Shown here piece after piece: positions 19,029 through 29,025 of a stretch of 48,860 bases of DNA. The notes beneath the pieces are model-generated. The model did no database searches. It saw only the letters and a program-made list of their open reading frames with translations, and was not told the origin of the DNA. Within the stretch, counting starts at the first letter, position 1. Every line of letters begins with the position of its first letter. Origin of the DNA: Nemertoderma westbladi. Taxonomy: Eukaryota > Xenacoelomorpha > Nemertodermatida > Nemertodermatidae. The DNA lies in the NCBI GenBank assembly GCA_032718475.1, contig JAUCBJ010006328.1, positions 1-48,860 of the forward strand. Reading direction: 5' to 3'. A program made the translations under genes and the position numbers.

Positions 19029-20697
19029 ACCGTTAGCAATCAGTGCTCAGGAGAAGATATCTAGACCAGTAGGACGAACTTTTGAGATTGTACCTAAAGA
19101 GGTGAGGTCTCTATTGGGGTGCGATCAACAGGCGGCGCTGGACTCGTGAGGGTCTGGGGGCACGCTAAATCTCAAATATAGTGCAAGGGAGTCACTGAAG
19201 GCCCTCGTGTCTAGCGAACTATGAATCGACATGGTGCCGTGGTACCGTCTAGTCGGCCTGTTGCCGTACTGCCAGTCCTGTACACAGTAGGGGTGGTGGC
19301 ATGGCGTGATTTGTGGTTCATGTGGTATGAACTTGTTTTGTATGTGGGCGATCAGTGGCAGTTTGCTTGGGGCTTGGATGGGTTCCTTTGGCCATCAACT
19401 GTTCCGTTTTTTTGATACTATATGTTATTGTCTCCATGTTCAGCTGATTGGTCTTTGGGATTTGTTTGGGTCTTTGAGCTTTCTGTTGCTGTGGGTACAT
19501 GAGTACACGTGATTGTATGTGTGGCCACTGACTGCGAGTGAGTATGGGAACCCTTGCCAGTTGGTCCAGACGCCGCTGGTATTAGTAGGACCATATCTCT
19601 ACTGCGCCCCAGCATACTTTGTGCACACAAAGTTATTTTGCCCTCACGGCAAAATAAGGTACTCTTGACTCTTTATGAGTTGATACAATTTTGCCCCTCT
19701 GATTTGTCACCGATTTTGTCTCTCCCGATTATGTCTTCTGTGTGTGTATGGTATGTGCCCGATTTGTGTACTTGATATTTTGAGCATCTGTTGAGTACAC
19801 GTGTACAGTGACTGGTAAGTGGTGACTTGTTTCTAGCCTTTGTGCTAGTCGGTATCCTCCAATACTGCCGGCGAGGCGGGTGAAAACGAGTTAAAATTCC
19901 AATGTTGGGTAGCGCAAGCCCACTTGGGACAAGACCGTCGGTTAGGCCCAAGGGCGACCTTGGTGCTCGATCGCTATCGACTGGTCCACCTGCCGGTTGA
20001 CTCTTTGAGTTGGCTCGATGTACAGTCAGGCCACAGTAAGTTGACAGTAGCTGACCATCTGGCTACACGTGCAACGATCTGTGCCGGTGTGATCGGGGAA
20101 TTGAAAATTGAACCCGGGAAGCATCGGGCCACCCTCTGGCCCGGTGTGATAAGAACATCTGTCGGACTGGCTCCAGGGGTGGTGGAAACACGTCCGCCTC
20201 ATGGGTGCGCCTCGGGGAGGAGCCCAAAAGGACGAAAGCACAGGAGGACACTTTAAGACTTATTTGGAAATTATTAGCGCATTATGTTTGTTTATATTTG
20301 GATTGATTTAATTTGGAAAGTTTATTATGTATATTTGTAATATATGAAAGATTATTGAAAGTTTGAAATTATTTGTTTTAATTTGTTCTAATTTGTTTAA
20401 TTTGCTTATCTTGATAACCGAAAGCTCTTTTTTTGTATTTTATGCACTAAAGTTAATTGGTAAATTTGTATTTTGTATGAATGATAGATTGTATTTACGC
20501 CGTACCTGCAATAATAAGTATGCAATAATTAGGTAGTGATTATTTTATATTTTAGGCCCCACGATTAGATTTAAGAAATATTTGTAAATAGTTTGTATTT
20601 CGATTGGTGAAAACAGTCTTACTTACTGTTTTCATGGAGCGGTGATGGATTATTTCACTATAAAGTAGCATTTGTGGGGCGAGCCACGAAGTTGGCG

Positions 20698-20786
20698 GAT
20701 AGTTGTCGTCGTCGTCGTTGTCGTCGTCGTCGTCGTCGTTGTCGTCGTCGTCGTCGTCGTTGTCGTCGTCGTCGTCATCGTCGTTA
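20698..20786. repeat. GTC/GTT trinucleotide microsatellite
   Basis: About 89 bp of GTCGTCGTCGTT-type repeat. The Asp-rich minus-strand frame through it (20552-20830) is an artefact. Confidence 0.92.
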
Positions 20787-22130
20787 CGATTTTGACATGC
20801 TAATAACTTTGTCGGATTTAAAGCTGCCAAATTGAAAATTTGTAGGTATCAATATGAGCAAAAGTTGAGATTTTTGAGAGACTTTCAGACACCATCAGTG
20901 CAATGGTCTCCCGCTAGAGGGCCACATGTCTAAACATTAAATGCCCTCCCATTTCTTTGCTTTTAATCCGTTTAAGCTGAAACTTGGCAGATATGTATTA
21001 GACCATTAGCTGTGACTTTTAAAGGAGGCGAATCCATCTGCAGTTCTCCAGTCTGCCGCTAGAGGGCCAAAGGTCTGAAAGTGAAATCGTTGTCGTCGTT
21101 ACGATTTTGACATGCTAATAACTTTGTCGGATTTAAAGCTGCCAAGTTGAAAATTTGTAGGTATCAATATGAGCTAAAGTTGAGATTTTTGAGAGACTTT
21201 CAGACACCATCAGTGCAATGGTCTCCCGCTAGAGGGCCACATGTCTAAACGTTAAATGCCCTCCCATTTCTTTGCTTTTAATCCGTTTAAGCTGAAACTT
21301 GGCAGATATGTATTAGACCATTAGCTGTGACTTTTAAAGGAGGCAAATCCATCTGCAGTTCTCCAGTCTGCCGCTAGAGGGCCAAAGGTCTGAAAGTGAA
21401 ATCGTTGTCGTCGTTACGATTTTGACATGCTAATAACTTTGTCGGATTTAAAGCTGCCAAGTTGAAAATTTGTAGGTATCAATATGAGCTAAAGTTGAGA
21501 TTTTTGAGAGACTTTCAGACACCATCAGTGCAATGGTCTCCCGCTAGAGGGCCACATGTCTAAACATTAAATGCCCTCCCATTTCTTTGCTTTTAATCCG
21601 TTTAAGCTGAAACTTGGCAGATATGTATTAGACCATTAGCTGTGACTTTCAAAGGAGGCGAATCCATCTGCAGTTCTCCAGTCTGCCGCTAGAGGGCCAA
21701 ATGTCTGAAAGTGAAATCGTTGTCGTCGTTATGATATTGACATGCTTATAACTTTGTCGAATTTAAAGCTGCCAAGTTGAAAATTTGTTTTGTTGAAAAT
21801 CAGAAAATCTACTTTATGCCTGAAAGTGAATAGATTCTCCCGTCTCATTGATTTTAATCAGTTTAAGCTGAATCTTGCCATATATTCTGGACCACATGCT
21901 GCGTCTTTGTGGGGGGGGGGGGGGGGGGGGGGGAGATTTAATCGGTCTGCCGCTATACGACGAAATTTCTGAAAGTGATATCCGTCTCTCATTTCGTTAT
22001 CCGTTATTCAAGATGAAACTTGGCCAATGTACGTATGTACTATTCATCCATAGGCTGTGTCTTTGTGGGGCTGGAGCCTAATCCATCTTCAGTTCTCACT
22101 ATACCGCTAGAGTCAGAAATGTCTGAATAG
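20783..22130. repeat. 315-bp tandem repeat (three exact-period copies plus diverged ones)
   Basis: GTTACGATTTTGACATGCTA recurs at 20783, 21098 and 21413, and as GTTATGATATTGACATGCTT at 21728, an exact 315-bp period. Copies are almost identical. Each holds two related half-units ending in CCGCTAGAGGGCCA (one after GGTCTC, one after GTCTG). Diverged half-units continue to about 22130 (CTGCCGCTATACGACG, ATACCGCTAGAGTCAG), interrupted by a 23-nt G run at 21911-21933. No protein coding. Confidence 0.93.
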
Positions 22131-22360
22131 AAATGAAAGAGGTAAAAAGTGATTAGGCGAAATCTGCTTAAAATTTGCTAATACAGTAATACTTTCGAAT
22201 TAGTACTTAAATTAAATTTAAGTCACGTGCTGCGCGAAGGCCCCACTTCGTGTAGTTTAATGTAAAAACTTTCTAAAATCCGACGCATTTTGATTAAATT
22301 ACAGTAATGTAATATGCCTATTCATACTGGTACACATAAACCCGTAGGTAATCTAATGGA

Positions 22361-22440
22361 GCAGTGGTCAGATGGTTAAGGTTACATTGGTTACATTACA
22401 GATAGGTTACGAGTTCGAATCCCAGTCGGGAAATTTGCAT
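22361..22440 (+). other. tRNA-like sequence (A and B boxes), pseudo-tRNA or SINE head
   Basis: GTGGTCAGATGGTTAAGG (about 22363-22380) fits an RNA polymerase III A box and GAGTTCGAATCCC (22411-22423) fits a B box at tRNA-like spacing. The T stem pairs poorly and no acceptor stem could be drawn, so a functional tRNA is unlikely. Confidence 0.45.
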
Positions 22441-23802
22441 TTTTGGGCAATTTATTTTCATTTGATCTAATTTGATAAACCAATGAGGTGCGTACAACGT
22501 ATGGAACGATGAGTTGGGCCAATCATAGGGCATGGAACATCTTATTGCTCCAATGTGAGGCCATGGAATGCTCTATGTCGGATTCTATGTCCCAGATTTG
22601 CTATATAAGGGTTTGTTTGCCTTCGGTTATCACTTACTTCACAACATTTATTATTAGTTTACTTTGTTCAGGTTGATAAATCTTTGTAAATTACGTAAAT
22701 ATACTGTAAACTTTTGAACATGTATATTTCTAATTGTCCACCATTGGGACAGCCAAGCATTGGGAGGATGGCCGCCTAGACCGTTAGGCCATCAGCAACG
22801 CAGGGAAGATGTCCACAACACGCTAGCGCCCACATTAGATTAGACCGCGCACCCCCTTCGCCCCTTCGAAATACTCCACCTTGCCATGCAGCGCCCGATT
22901 TCCGAGGAAGGTAAGACTTTGTTTGACGCCCTTGCCCGACGTAAGACCTATAGATCAGGGTAAGCGTGACACCGTCCTGGGACTTCCATAATTTAGTGAT
23001 TCGCAATACTGACAGTTCGGTACCGGTTTGCTTTGTAGAATATACATTAGTACCCCCCCCCCCCCCCCCCCCCCCCTGTCTGAACCTGAGTTATTTGATC
23101 AGGCAAGGAGTATTTCTGCTACCGGCACTTCGCTTGGCCTAGGGAGGTTTATTAATATCCTACCGCGCCTTGCCACGTACTGATAGGTATTGCTGCTAAC
23201 CACCGCGCCAACAAAATTCTAGAATCAAATTTGTATACCAGATCAGCTAACGTACGGTAGCAATTAACCACTATTTCTTATCTTACAACCAGAATCTGGT
23301 ATTTGTGCCGATCACTAACACCGTAATTGCCCGGTTGAGTTGTGGATAGGAAGGAGAGAGCTTTGACGTCATTTGTAAGTATAAAGTTCTACAGAGCGCG
23401 ACTAGCTTATTTTCGTAGCTAGCGCACGGTATTGTTTTGGTCAGAAAATCACTAAAACCTAGTACAATGAGATACTCAATAATCAGAGCGCATGGAGGCG
23501 CATCATCCGGACAAGCCGGCATTTATTTATGTTAATTTAAAAGGGAAGTACAAAATAAAATCAAATAGCAGAAGTATATAAATAGCACTGTTAGTAAAAT
23601 AATTGATATGACATTTGAGAATAATTAAAACAGAATGCTACTACTAAGCCATTCATAATAAGAGAATAAAATCCGGATCATCTAAAAGAGCTATGCTCAT
23701 AAGTTCAGGTAAAATTACTGGTTGTATTCGGTTCATTAATGACTCAATAATTACTAGTTATAGTTCGTACACGATAAATCAAAATAGGATACGATCCAGC
23801 AA
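22441..23802. other. No gene seen; C run at 23053-23076
   Basis: Mixed-composition intergenic DNA with a 24-nt C run. Short open stretches (22488-22676, 22776-23006, 23283-23522) show no protein-like features. Part of it may be the 3' untranslated region of the minus-strand LINE to the right. Confidence 0.5.
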
Positions 23803-24035
23803 TCACGTCACCCTAACTTTATTTATCCAGTTAAAATATTGTTCTATCCTATGATGACGCGTTTTGAAAGGCAACGACTGCGAATAGCACTGCAAAATAA
23901 AATCGCGGTCGGATTCCTCCACCATTGTGAGTGCTGCAGGTTCTAAAAGCTTATATAGTGAGCATTTACTGTATTTATAGAACAAAATTGAGCTCAAACT
24001 GGGGATAGCATACTTTTGAGAACATTTTTCAAAAA
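23803..24035 (-). pseudogene. Probable C-terminal end of the minus-strand Ulp1-LINE RT frame
   Basis: A minus-strand frame reading SVFEKCSQKYAIPSLSSILF and ending EQYFNWINKVRVT before a stop at 23803. It lies on the far side of the inserted plus-strand LINE fragment, in the same orientation as the RT frame that is cut off at 25167. Helical, Lys/Arg-rich composition suits a LINE C-terminus. Assignment rests on position; the join cannot be proved without another copy. Confidence 0.4.
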
Positions 24036-25166
24036 CTGAGCCCAGTCCTACATAAAGGACTGGTATCTGAGCGCCGCCAGCCGCCTCCGTAACCGCATCG
24101 ACGCACTCCAACGGAAGTGTATCCGTTTCTGTCTCGATCTCGACTCGCGCACCCACATCGACTCTACCCACTTCATCCGAATAAACTGGCTCCCTATCAC
24201 CGAGCGGGTCCATCAAACCATCCTGACCCACATGTTTAAAGTATACAGGAAAACCGCGCCCATCTACCTCCAGTCCCTTGTAACTTTTAGCTACCTCTTC
24301 GGATCGTTCACGGTCCTCCATAGCGCACGCCACTATTCCTCGGAAAAAAACTAAAACTGCCACGCACGCCTTCTCCTACTTAGGACCCTTCCTGTGGAAT
24401 AAACTCCCGAACGAAATAAAACAATTAACCACAGTAGAATCCTTTAAACACAAAGTAAAGACCCACTTACTTAGCCTTTTATCCTCCCGAGAACAATGCA
24501 TCTATTCTTTTTAACCATCCCTACAAAAACTCTCATTCTTTTTTTTTAATCGTATCGTAACCGTGTTCTGTATTTTTTTTTTTATTTTTTATTTTTCATT
24601 TTTTTATTAAGTTTCAATAATGATTTTATAGCCAGATCGATTCACTGCATAGCCAGGGGACCCCCATGGAAACGAGACTATGTCTCATGAGGTTATCCCC
24701 GACATCATTATCTTTTGCTCTGTACCGTTAACCGTTATCATTCCGCGCCCGTATGTATGCTCCCTGTGCGCCTCCTTGTGCTTCCTATGCGCCTGTATGT
24801 TCCCCTTTTTTTAATATTTGTAATTATATCCACATCTACATCATCATTAGGATTCTTTTTAGTGTGCACTCCCATAAAAACTTATTTGTTCAAACCAAAC
24901 CGTTTCTCTTCTATTGTTTTTAGTATACAATACCATAATTTTAAAGTCCTACAGCTACACCTTACCGTAATCTAATATCTCAAACGATAAAACCAAATAT
25001 TCTACAGTGTAGGCCTACTGTAATTAATTATAAATAATGAATAAATTTGTAAATACTTGTTTCAGTTTCGATTGTACTGTTGTGTGTAACGTTTAACGTA
25101 TTGCCTATGTTTTTAATATTTTTACTGTATTTTGATGTCAATAAACAATTCCAATTCCAATTCCAA
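24036..25166 (+). mobile_element. CR1/L2-like LINE 3' fragment ending in (AATTCC)n
   Basis: A 5'-truncated LINE inserted head-on into the minus-strand LINE. It holds the last ~150 codons of the RT protein and about 630 bp of 3' UTR, and terminates in AATTCCAATTCCAATTCC (25146-25166). Tail repeats of this short type are characteristic of CR1/L2-group elements. The minus-strand RT frame runs straight into this tail. Confidence 0.75.
24049..24514 (+). pseudogene. CR1/L2-like reverse transcriptase C-terminus (frameshifted)
   Basis: Frame 1 (24049-24354) reads YIKDWYLSAASRLRNRIDAL, then QRKCIRFCLDLDSRTHI and INWLPITERVHQTILTHMFK: the conserved end of CR1/L2-type RT proteins. It stops at TAA 24352 after a run of seven A. 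The +1 frame (24359-24514) continues with AFSYLGPFLWNKLPNEIKQL and FKHKVKTHL, the canonical C-terminal signature, to a TAA at 24512. A single indel, probably at the A run, separates the halves. The palm domain is absent, so the fragment is inert. Confidence 0.8.
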
Positions 25167-25923
25167 GGTTATTTGTTGTCCCAGACAGGTTAGCCTGTAA
25201 TGCGATACGCAGGATAGACTGTAATAAAACATTTGGGCACTTATTTACTCTGGTTAATGTTCCGACACAAAGTTTATACATTTCCACACTAAAATCGTTG
25301 CATCCGAGTAATGCAAGGGTTACGTTGTTGCTTGAATAAGGACCCACGAAAAGTAAACCTCGCAGAGTCTTTCGGTAATAAGAGTCAAGTTCAGCGATTT
25401 CTTTTGAACATAGCGAACCAATAAGATACCGCGATGAGTAGGATATGGTTGGTACAGCTATGGACCGCCACAGGTATCCCAGTGTGCTGCAATCGAGCCA
25501 GCGCGCATTCCACCCATTTCGATGAAATAAATCCGACATTATGGCTATCGAGCGGATGCAATCCTGGAGGCTGTTGCGACGTGGATGTACAATGGGGAAG
25601 CCCAAAAAGGTCATGTCATCTGATCGTGGAACTAATGTTCCAATGATGCACATAAATGTAGGGACATTTTCACATGTATAATCATTACCATAGCAGGACC
25701 ACTTTGTTTTGCTCATTTCAATCTCCAGTTTCACTTTATTCATTTCAATGCTGAAAATATCAGCGGCCAATGTCAGTTCGGTGACAGATGTTGCAGTGAG
25801 CAGTATATCATCAGCATATGCTATGATGCCCAGCCAAATGAGCCCAACGATGGACCCAAATCCGTTTAAGCTTAGGATATCCAGAACATCCTTCATATAA
25901 AGAAGAAACAGTAAAGGTGACAA
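25167..25923 (-). pseudogene. Ulp1-LINE reverse transcriptase, palm to thumb
   Basis: Second half of the RT of the minus-strand LINE. The frame, open from about 26030, reads GVKQGSLLSPLLFLLYMKD and then the catalytic YADD (IAYADDILLTATS), followed by a thumb region with TFLGFPIVHPRR and AVPTISYSSRYL. It belongs with the frame at 26028-27974 but is shifted by one base relative to it near 26028-26030. Its 3' end is cut off by the inserted plus-strand LINE tail at 25166; the codons for GIGIGIVY at the end are just that tail read backwards. The polymerase is inactivated by the shift and the truncation. Confidence 0.85.
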
Positions 25924-26027
25924 CAGTGACCCCTGCTTAACTCCACGTACCAGGTTGATCCCACAAACATCTATCTCATCGGCAACCTTGAGAAAGGCAC
26001 AAGTAGATTCATAATACGCTAGTAGAA

Positions 26028-27974
26028 CTAGGCAGATGTGTAAGGGTTTATTATCTCCTTTAGTTTACTGAACAGTAGAACAAAGTCGAGGCTACCAAAT
26101 GCACCAGAAATGTCCATTTGACAAAGGAAGACATTGGTGCCGGTTCTGCGCTGGGACTCTAAGAATTCTAGAATAGTGCTGATAATTAGATCTGCCCCCA
26201 GCTTTTTCTGGTAAGCGAGTTGCTGTTGTGGAATAAAATCCGTCAAGGAGAAATATTCGTGTAGAATCACAGATTCCAATATCTTCCCGAAAATGCAGAC
26301 TGTAGCAATTGGTCTATATGACTTTGACACATTGATGTTGCGGCCTTTTCCTTTATATATATGTGTCAAAATGGTTTCCCCCATGAATTCCGGTGTATGA
26401 CCAGTTCTAAAACAAGCATTGATTAAATCCGCAAGAGCAGAGCTAATGATTTGTGCGTCAAGGGACAGAAAGTGTTCTACGGAGAGGGAATGATTGTCAG
26501 GTGACTTCCCCTTGGCCAGCGATGATATAGCACTCTGAACAGCTAAAGGTGAAACTGTTGGCACAAATGAGTCTGCACATTGTTGTCTAAGTTCGCTCTT
26601 TAGTTGATCTATGGAGGGAGAATAGTCACTACTCTTTTGATGGTTATTTCTGAGATCCTGTCTAATGGCATTCACAGCTGTTTGAGGCAGTTTATCGGAA
26701 TGCTGTTTCGAATTGAAGTGCTGCCAGAACTTTCTCGGATTTGATTTAAAAGTGCTCGCAATATGTGAGGTTTCGTTTTTCACCATAGATTTTGTTACCC
26801 AGTTCTTTAGACGCCGCAGAGAGCGCTTCGACTCTTTCAGTGCGTTGCCATGGATACTGTTGGTTGGCTTCCCCTCACAGACCCATAAATTGTATAGTTG
26901 TTGACAGACCTTCGATCTTTCTTTAATTTCCATTGACCTGATCCTTAGATTTTTTGTTTTCCTCCTGCCCTTCGAAGTGAGCAGGTACCTTGAAGAAGCA
27001 TTGTGCAGATTATTTCGTAGGGTCATTGCAAACTTATCTATGTTGTTGACAGACCACTGTGCTGGTGGGATACCAACTTCGGCGTATAGATTATTTAGAC
27101 ACTCTGACACATTGTTTCGATACCTAGAAAGTTGTTGTTTATTTACCCTCGTCCACTGTATGCGAGCTGGAGCAGATCTAGATTTAATTCTGTCCGCTGA
27201 TTCTACATGATTTGAACATAACCTGGAGAGATCGACAGTAGCAACTACTGGAACGTGATCAGAGAAGTTTGCGGGGTTTGTTTTGTAAACACAACCATTA
27301 ACAACATTGGACATGACTTCTGAAGTGCTAAGAATGTGGTCAATGTATGAAGAGCCATGACCTTTAAATGTGACTGTTGGACCGTCGAAGGGGCTGTAGG
27401 TGTCTAGGGCCAGTAAGCCCTGCTCCTGTAGGAATTGATGAAGTCGAATCCCCCGAGCCGTAGCCTTTTCTCTATTCCAACGCGGACCCTGGAGAGCACC
27501 CAGATCAGAGTTCAAATCGGAGAGGATAAATGGTGTTGCATGTTGATTAATATCCAAAATATTTGAGAGCCTGCCAAGGAACTCCTCAAAAACAGAGTCG
27601 GGTTTGGACGAGTCGGGTGCATATCCAGAAACGAACAATAGAGGCTGGTGAAAACCCGATATGGAGCCCATGACACCCACAATGTCGTCGGATGAAGACA
27701 CTACACTGAATTTGTTGCAAACACTTTTGCGTATAAGTAGACATACACCTCCAGCACCACGCTTACGCGATGGGTTTTTCATTAGATCACTCACAAGGTG
27801 AACACAGTCGAAGTCCGGGCTTATTTCTGCTAGGATACTATTTGCCTCGACTCCATCAAGCCAATGTTCCTGGATAGCAAGTATGTCTAGCACACCCAAT
27901 AACTGTGAGATGTAGTCGATATTACTAATAATTCCATGACAGTTAAAAGTACCAATCCGTATAAGTTCATCCAT
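26028..27974 (-). CDS. Ulp1-LINE APE endonuclease and first half of reverse transcriptase
   Basis: 648 residues from ATG at 27974. APE endonuclease signatures: TFNCHG (9-14), QEHW (35-38), SDLN at 152-155 (in place of the usual GDFN), YIDHIL (210-215) and SDH (238-240). RT blocks follow: KGKGRNINVSKSYRPIATV, then FGKILESVI and MDISGAFGSLDF with the first catalytic Asp near 621. The frame ends at 26028 by a frameshift; palm and YADD continue at 25923. The protein would cleave target DNA and prime reverse transcription there. Upstream, in the same orientation, lie a coiled-coil/RRM-like frame and a SAP-Ulp1 frame that look like its first ORFs. Clade not certain; CR1/L2-group affinity is likely from the DISGAF motif. 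Confidence 0.88.
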   Translation of the reverse strand: MDELIRIGTFNCHGIISNIDYISQLLGVLDILAIQEHWLDGVEANSILAEISPDFDCVHLVSDLMKNPSRKRGAGGVCLLIRKSVCNKFSVVSSSDDIVGVMGSISGFHQPLLFVSGYAPDSSKPDSVFEEFLGRLSNILDINQHATPFILSDLNSDLGALQGPRWNREKATARGIRLHQFLQEQGLLALDTYSPFDGPTVTFKGHGSSYIDHILSTSEVMSNVVNGCVYKTNPANFSDHVPVVATVDLSRLCSNHVESADRIKSRSAPARIQWTRVNKQQLSRYRNNVSECLNNLYAEVGIPPAQWSVNNIDKFAMTLRNNLHNASSRYLLTSKGRRKTKNLRIRSMEIKERSKVCQQLYNLWVCEGKPTNSIHGNALKESKRSLRRLKNWVTKSMVKNETSHIASTFKSNPRKFWQHFNSKQHSDKLPQTAVNAIRQDLRNNHQKSSDYSPSIDQLKSELRQQCADSFVPTVSPLAVQSAISSLAKGKSPDNHSLSVEHFLSLDAQIISSALADLINACFRTGHTPEFMGETILTHIYKGKGRNINVSKSYRPIATVCIFGKILESVILHEYFSLTDFIPQQQLAYQKKLGADLIISTILEFLESQRRTGTNVFLCQMDISGAFGSLDFVLLFSKLKEIINPYTSA

Positions 27975-28026
27975 ATTATTTAGTTTATAGGGGTGCCTAT
28001 GGTGATGAGATTGCTGGACGGGTGGG

Positions 28027-28459
28027 TCAAAAATGGTTCAGGTACGCTTTGTCCTTAGTGCGGATGTTTTTGTGATTGCGATATTCGAAGTTTGGATAAG
28101 GCCATTGGGGGTATCTACCATGATCAGCGAGTTTGCAGTCAAACATTGGAGCTTCTATGTGCTGGAATAGCCGAGATTGTTGCAAATTAAGTTTGGAATT
28201 CCTGTGCGCATAATCGTGGGGCAACCCATTTCTTAGGTGACAGCGTGAGTCCTTAATATTGGGGTCTTGTGGATCCAAGTTGGACTGGGAACTCCAATAT
28301 GCATAGTCGTAGGGCACAGTATGTATCGACCTTGAGTTTGACCCTTGTAACCCATTACTTTTAATATAGTTTTGATCCCAGTATTGAGTGGGCCCATAGT
28401 TAGCTCCACAGTTCGGTGTTGCTAGGCCTTGATTAGTCCTCTTATTGGTTGTCCAATAA
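28027..28459 (-). pseudogene. C-terminal part of LINE ORF2-like frame, cut by a SINE
   Basis: About 143 residues rich in Tyr, Asn, His and Pro (PYWTTNKRTNQGLATPNCG, PYDYAYWSSQSN, FEYRNHKNIRTKD), ending with a stop at 28027, 53 bp before the endonuclease start at 27974. It lacks its own convincing start: the upstream side is the SINE at 28460-28740, and beyond that a frame of matching character ends at 28741. It is best read as the tail of the coiled-coil/RRM-like protein, separated by the SINE. No domain recognised. Confidence 0.5.
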
Positions 28460-28740
28460 GGTTCCACCTTGGTGTAGTGGTCGCATTGAATTCACATCTC
28501 CTGTAGGTCGTGGGTTCGATCCTCACATGGGCCAGGGCAGTTTTCGTTTCGGCACGAATGCTTTAAACGGACCAGCCAGGGCGCATCTCTGCCTTGCATC
28601 CTTAAGTTGTAGCTAAATGAGTACTGGAGTTTCCTCTGGGGAGTAAAGTTCTGGGGGGACCGCACTGGAAATAAGTCGTCAGACTTTGTGCGTAATCCCT
28701 GGCCTAGCGGCCGAAGAAAATTTACTTTTACTTTTACTTT
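28460..28740 (+). mobile_element. SINE copy A (full length, tRNA-derived)
   Basis: 281 bp. The head has an A box (TTGGTGTAGTGGTCGC) and a B box (GTGGGTTCGATCCTCAC, whose T stem pairs fully with one G-U). The body holds CCAGCCAGGGCGCATCTCTG and CCTTGCATCCTTAAGTTGTA, and the tail is TTTACTTTTACTTTTACTTT. It sits inside the minus-strand LINE and cuts one of its ORFs. A clear target duplication was not found; an inverted TATTGG/CCAATA lies at its left edge. Confidence 0.88.
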
Positions 28741-29025
28741 AGTCCACTCACAGCATTTACTTCCACTTGGCCAGAAATTAGCACTACAAAGACGATTTTG
28801 ATCCATCTTGTTTACGGTTATGCGTATGCTATTGGATTGACGAAACTTTACTATCCATCTGATTCGGTGTACCATGATTTCCCTGCTGGACAAGTAGTTA
28901 CGGATTTGCGATTCGCTTGTATGTTGAGGAAGTCCACTGACATATAGATATGAATAAGGGTAATCAACACGCTGGTGTCTTGGAACTGACAGCTTCTTCT
29001 GGCTTACTGGCCGACATTCATGTGT
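28741..29025 (-). pseudogene. RRM-like C-terminal domain of the LINE ORF1-type protein
   Basis: In the frame shifted from 29004-29963, the minus strand reads PVSQKKLSVPRHQRVDYPYS, then LYVSGLPQHTSESQIRNYL and ITVNKMDQNRLCSANFWPSG before the SINE. V-S-G-L-P..T.E..I..YL and the F/I-x-V-T..L..WP.G pattern are typical of the RRM/C-terminal domain in ORF1 proteins of several LINE groups, which bind the element RNA. A two-base indel in an ACACAC stretch near 29020 would account for the shift from the coiled-coil frame. This reading is inference from pattern only. Confidence 0.5.

Larger units (their letters stand above)
18844..20697. other. No convincing gene; possible 3' part of the exonuclease-bearing element
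   Basis: Besides the palindromes, two strong dyads are visible. TTATTTTGCC/GGCAAAATAA lies at 19633-19657 (5-nt loop). CGGGCCA/TGGCCCG lies at 20125-20143 (5-nt loop), between two copies of CCGGTGTGAT. A 110-codon open stretch at 19924-20256 has no recognisable product. From 20260 the DNA becomes AT-rich. No LTR or terminal repeat that would delimit an element was found. Confidence 0.45.

Noticed and set aside
20552-20830. Asp-rich minus-strand frame
   Set aside because: Product of the GTC microsatellite.
22361-22440. Functional tRNA gene
   Set aside because: A and B boxes are good, but T stem and acceptor stem do not pair.
25434-25900. Plus-strand frames within the RT region
   Set aside because: Antisense shadows of the YADD-containing RT frame.
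28463-28540. tRNA gene at the SINE head (also 48231-48300)
   Set aside because: The tRNA-like part continues into the SINE body and is repeated with it; no acceptor stem closes it.
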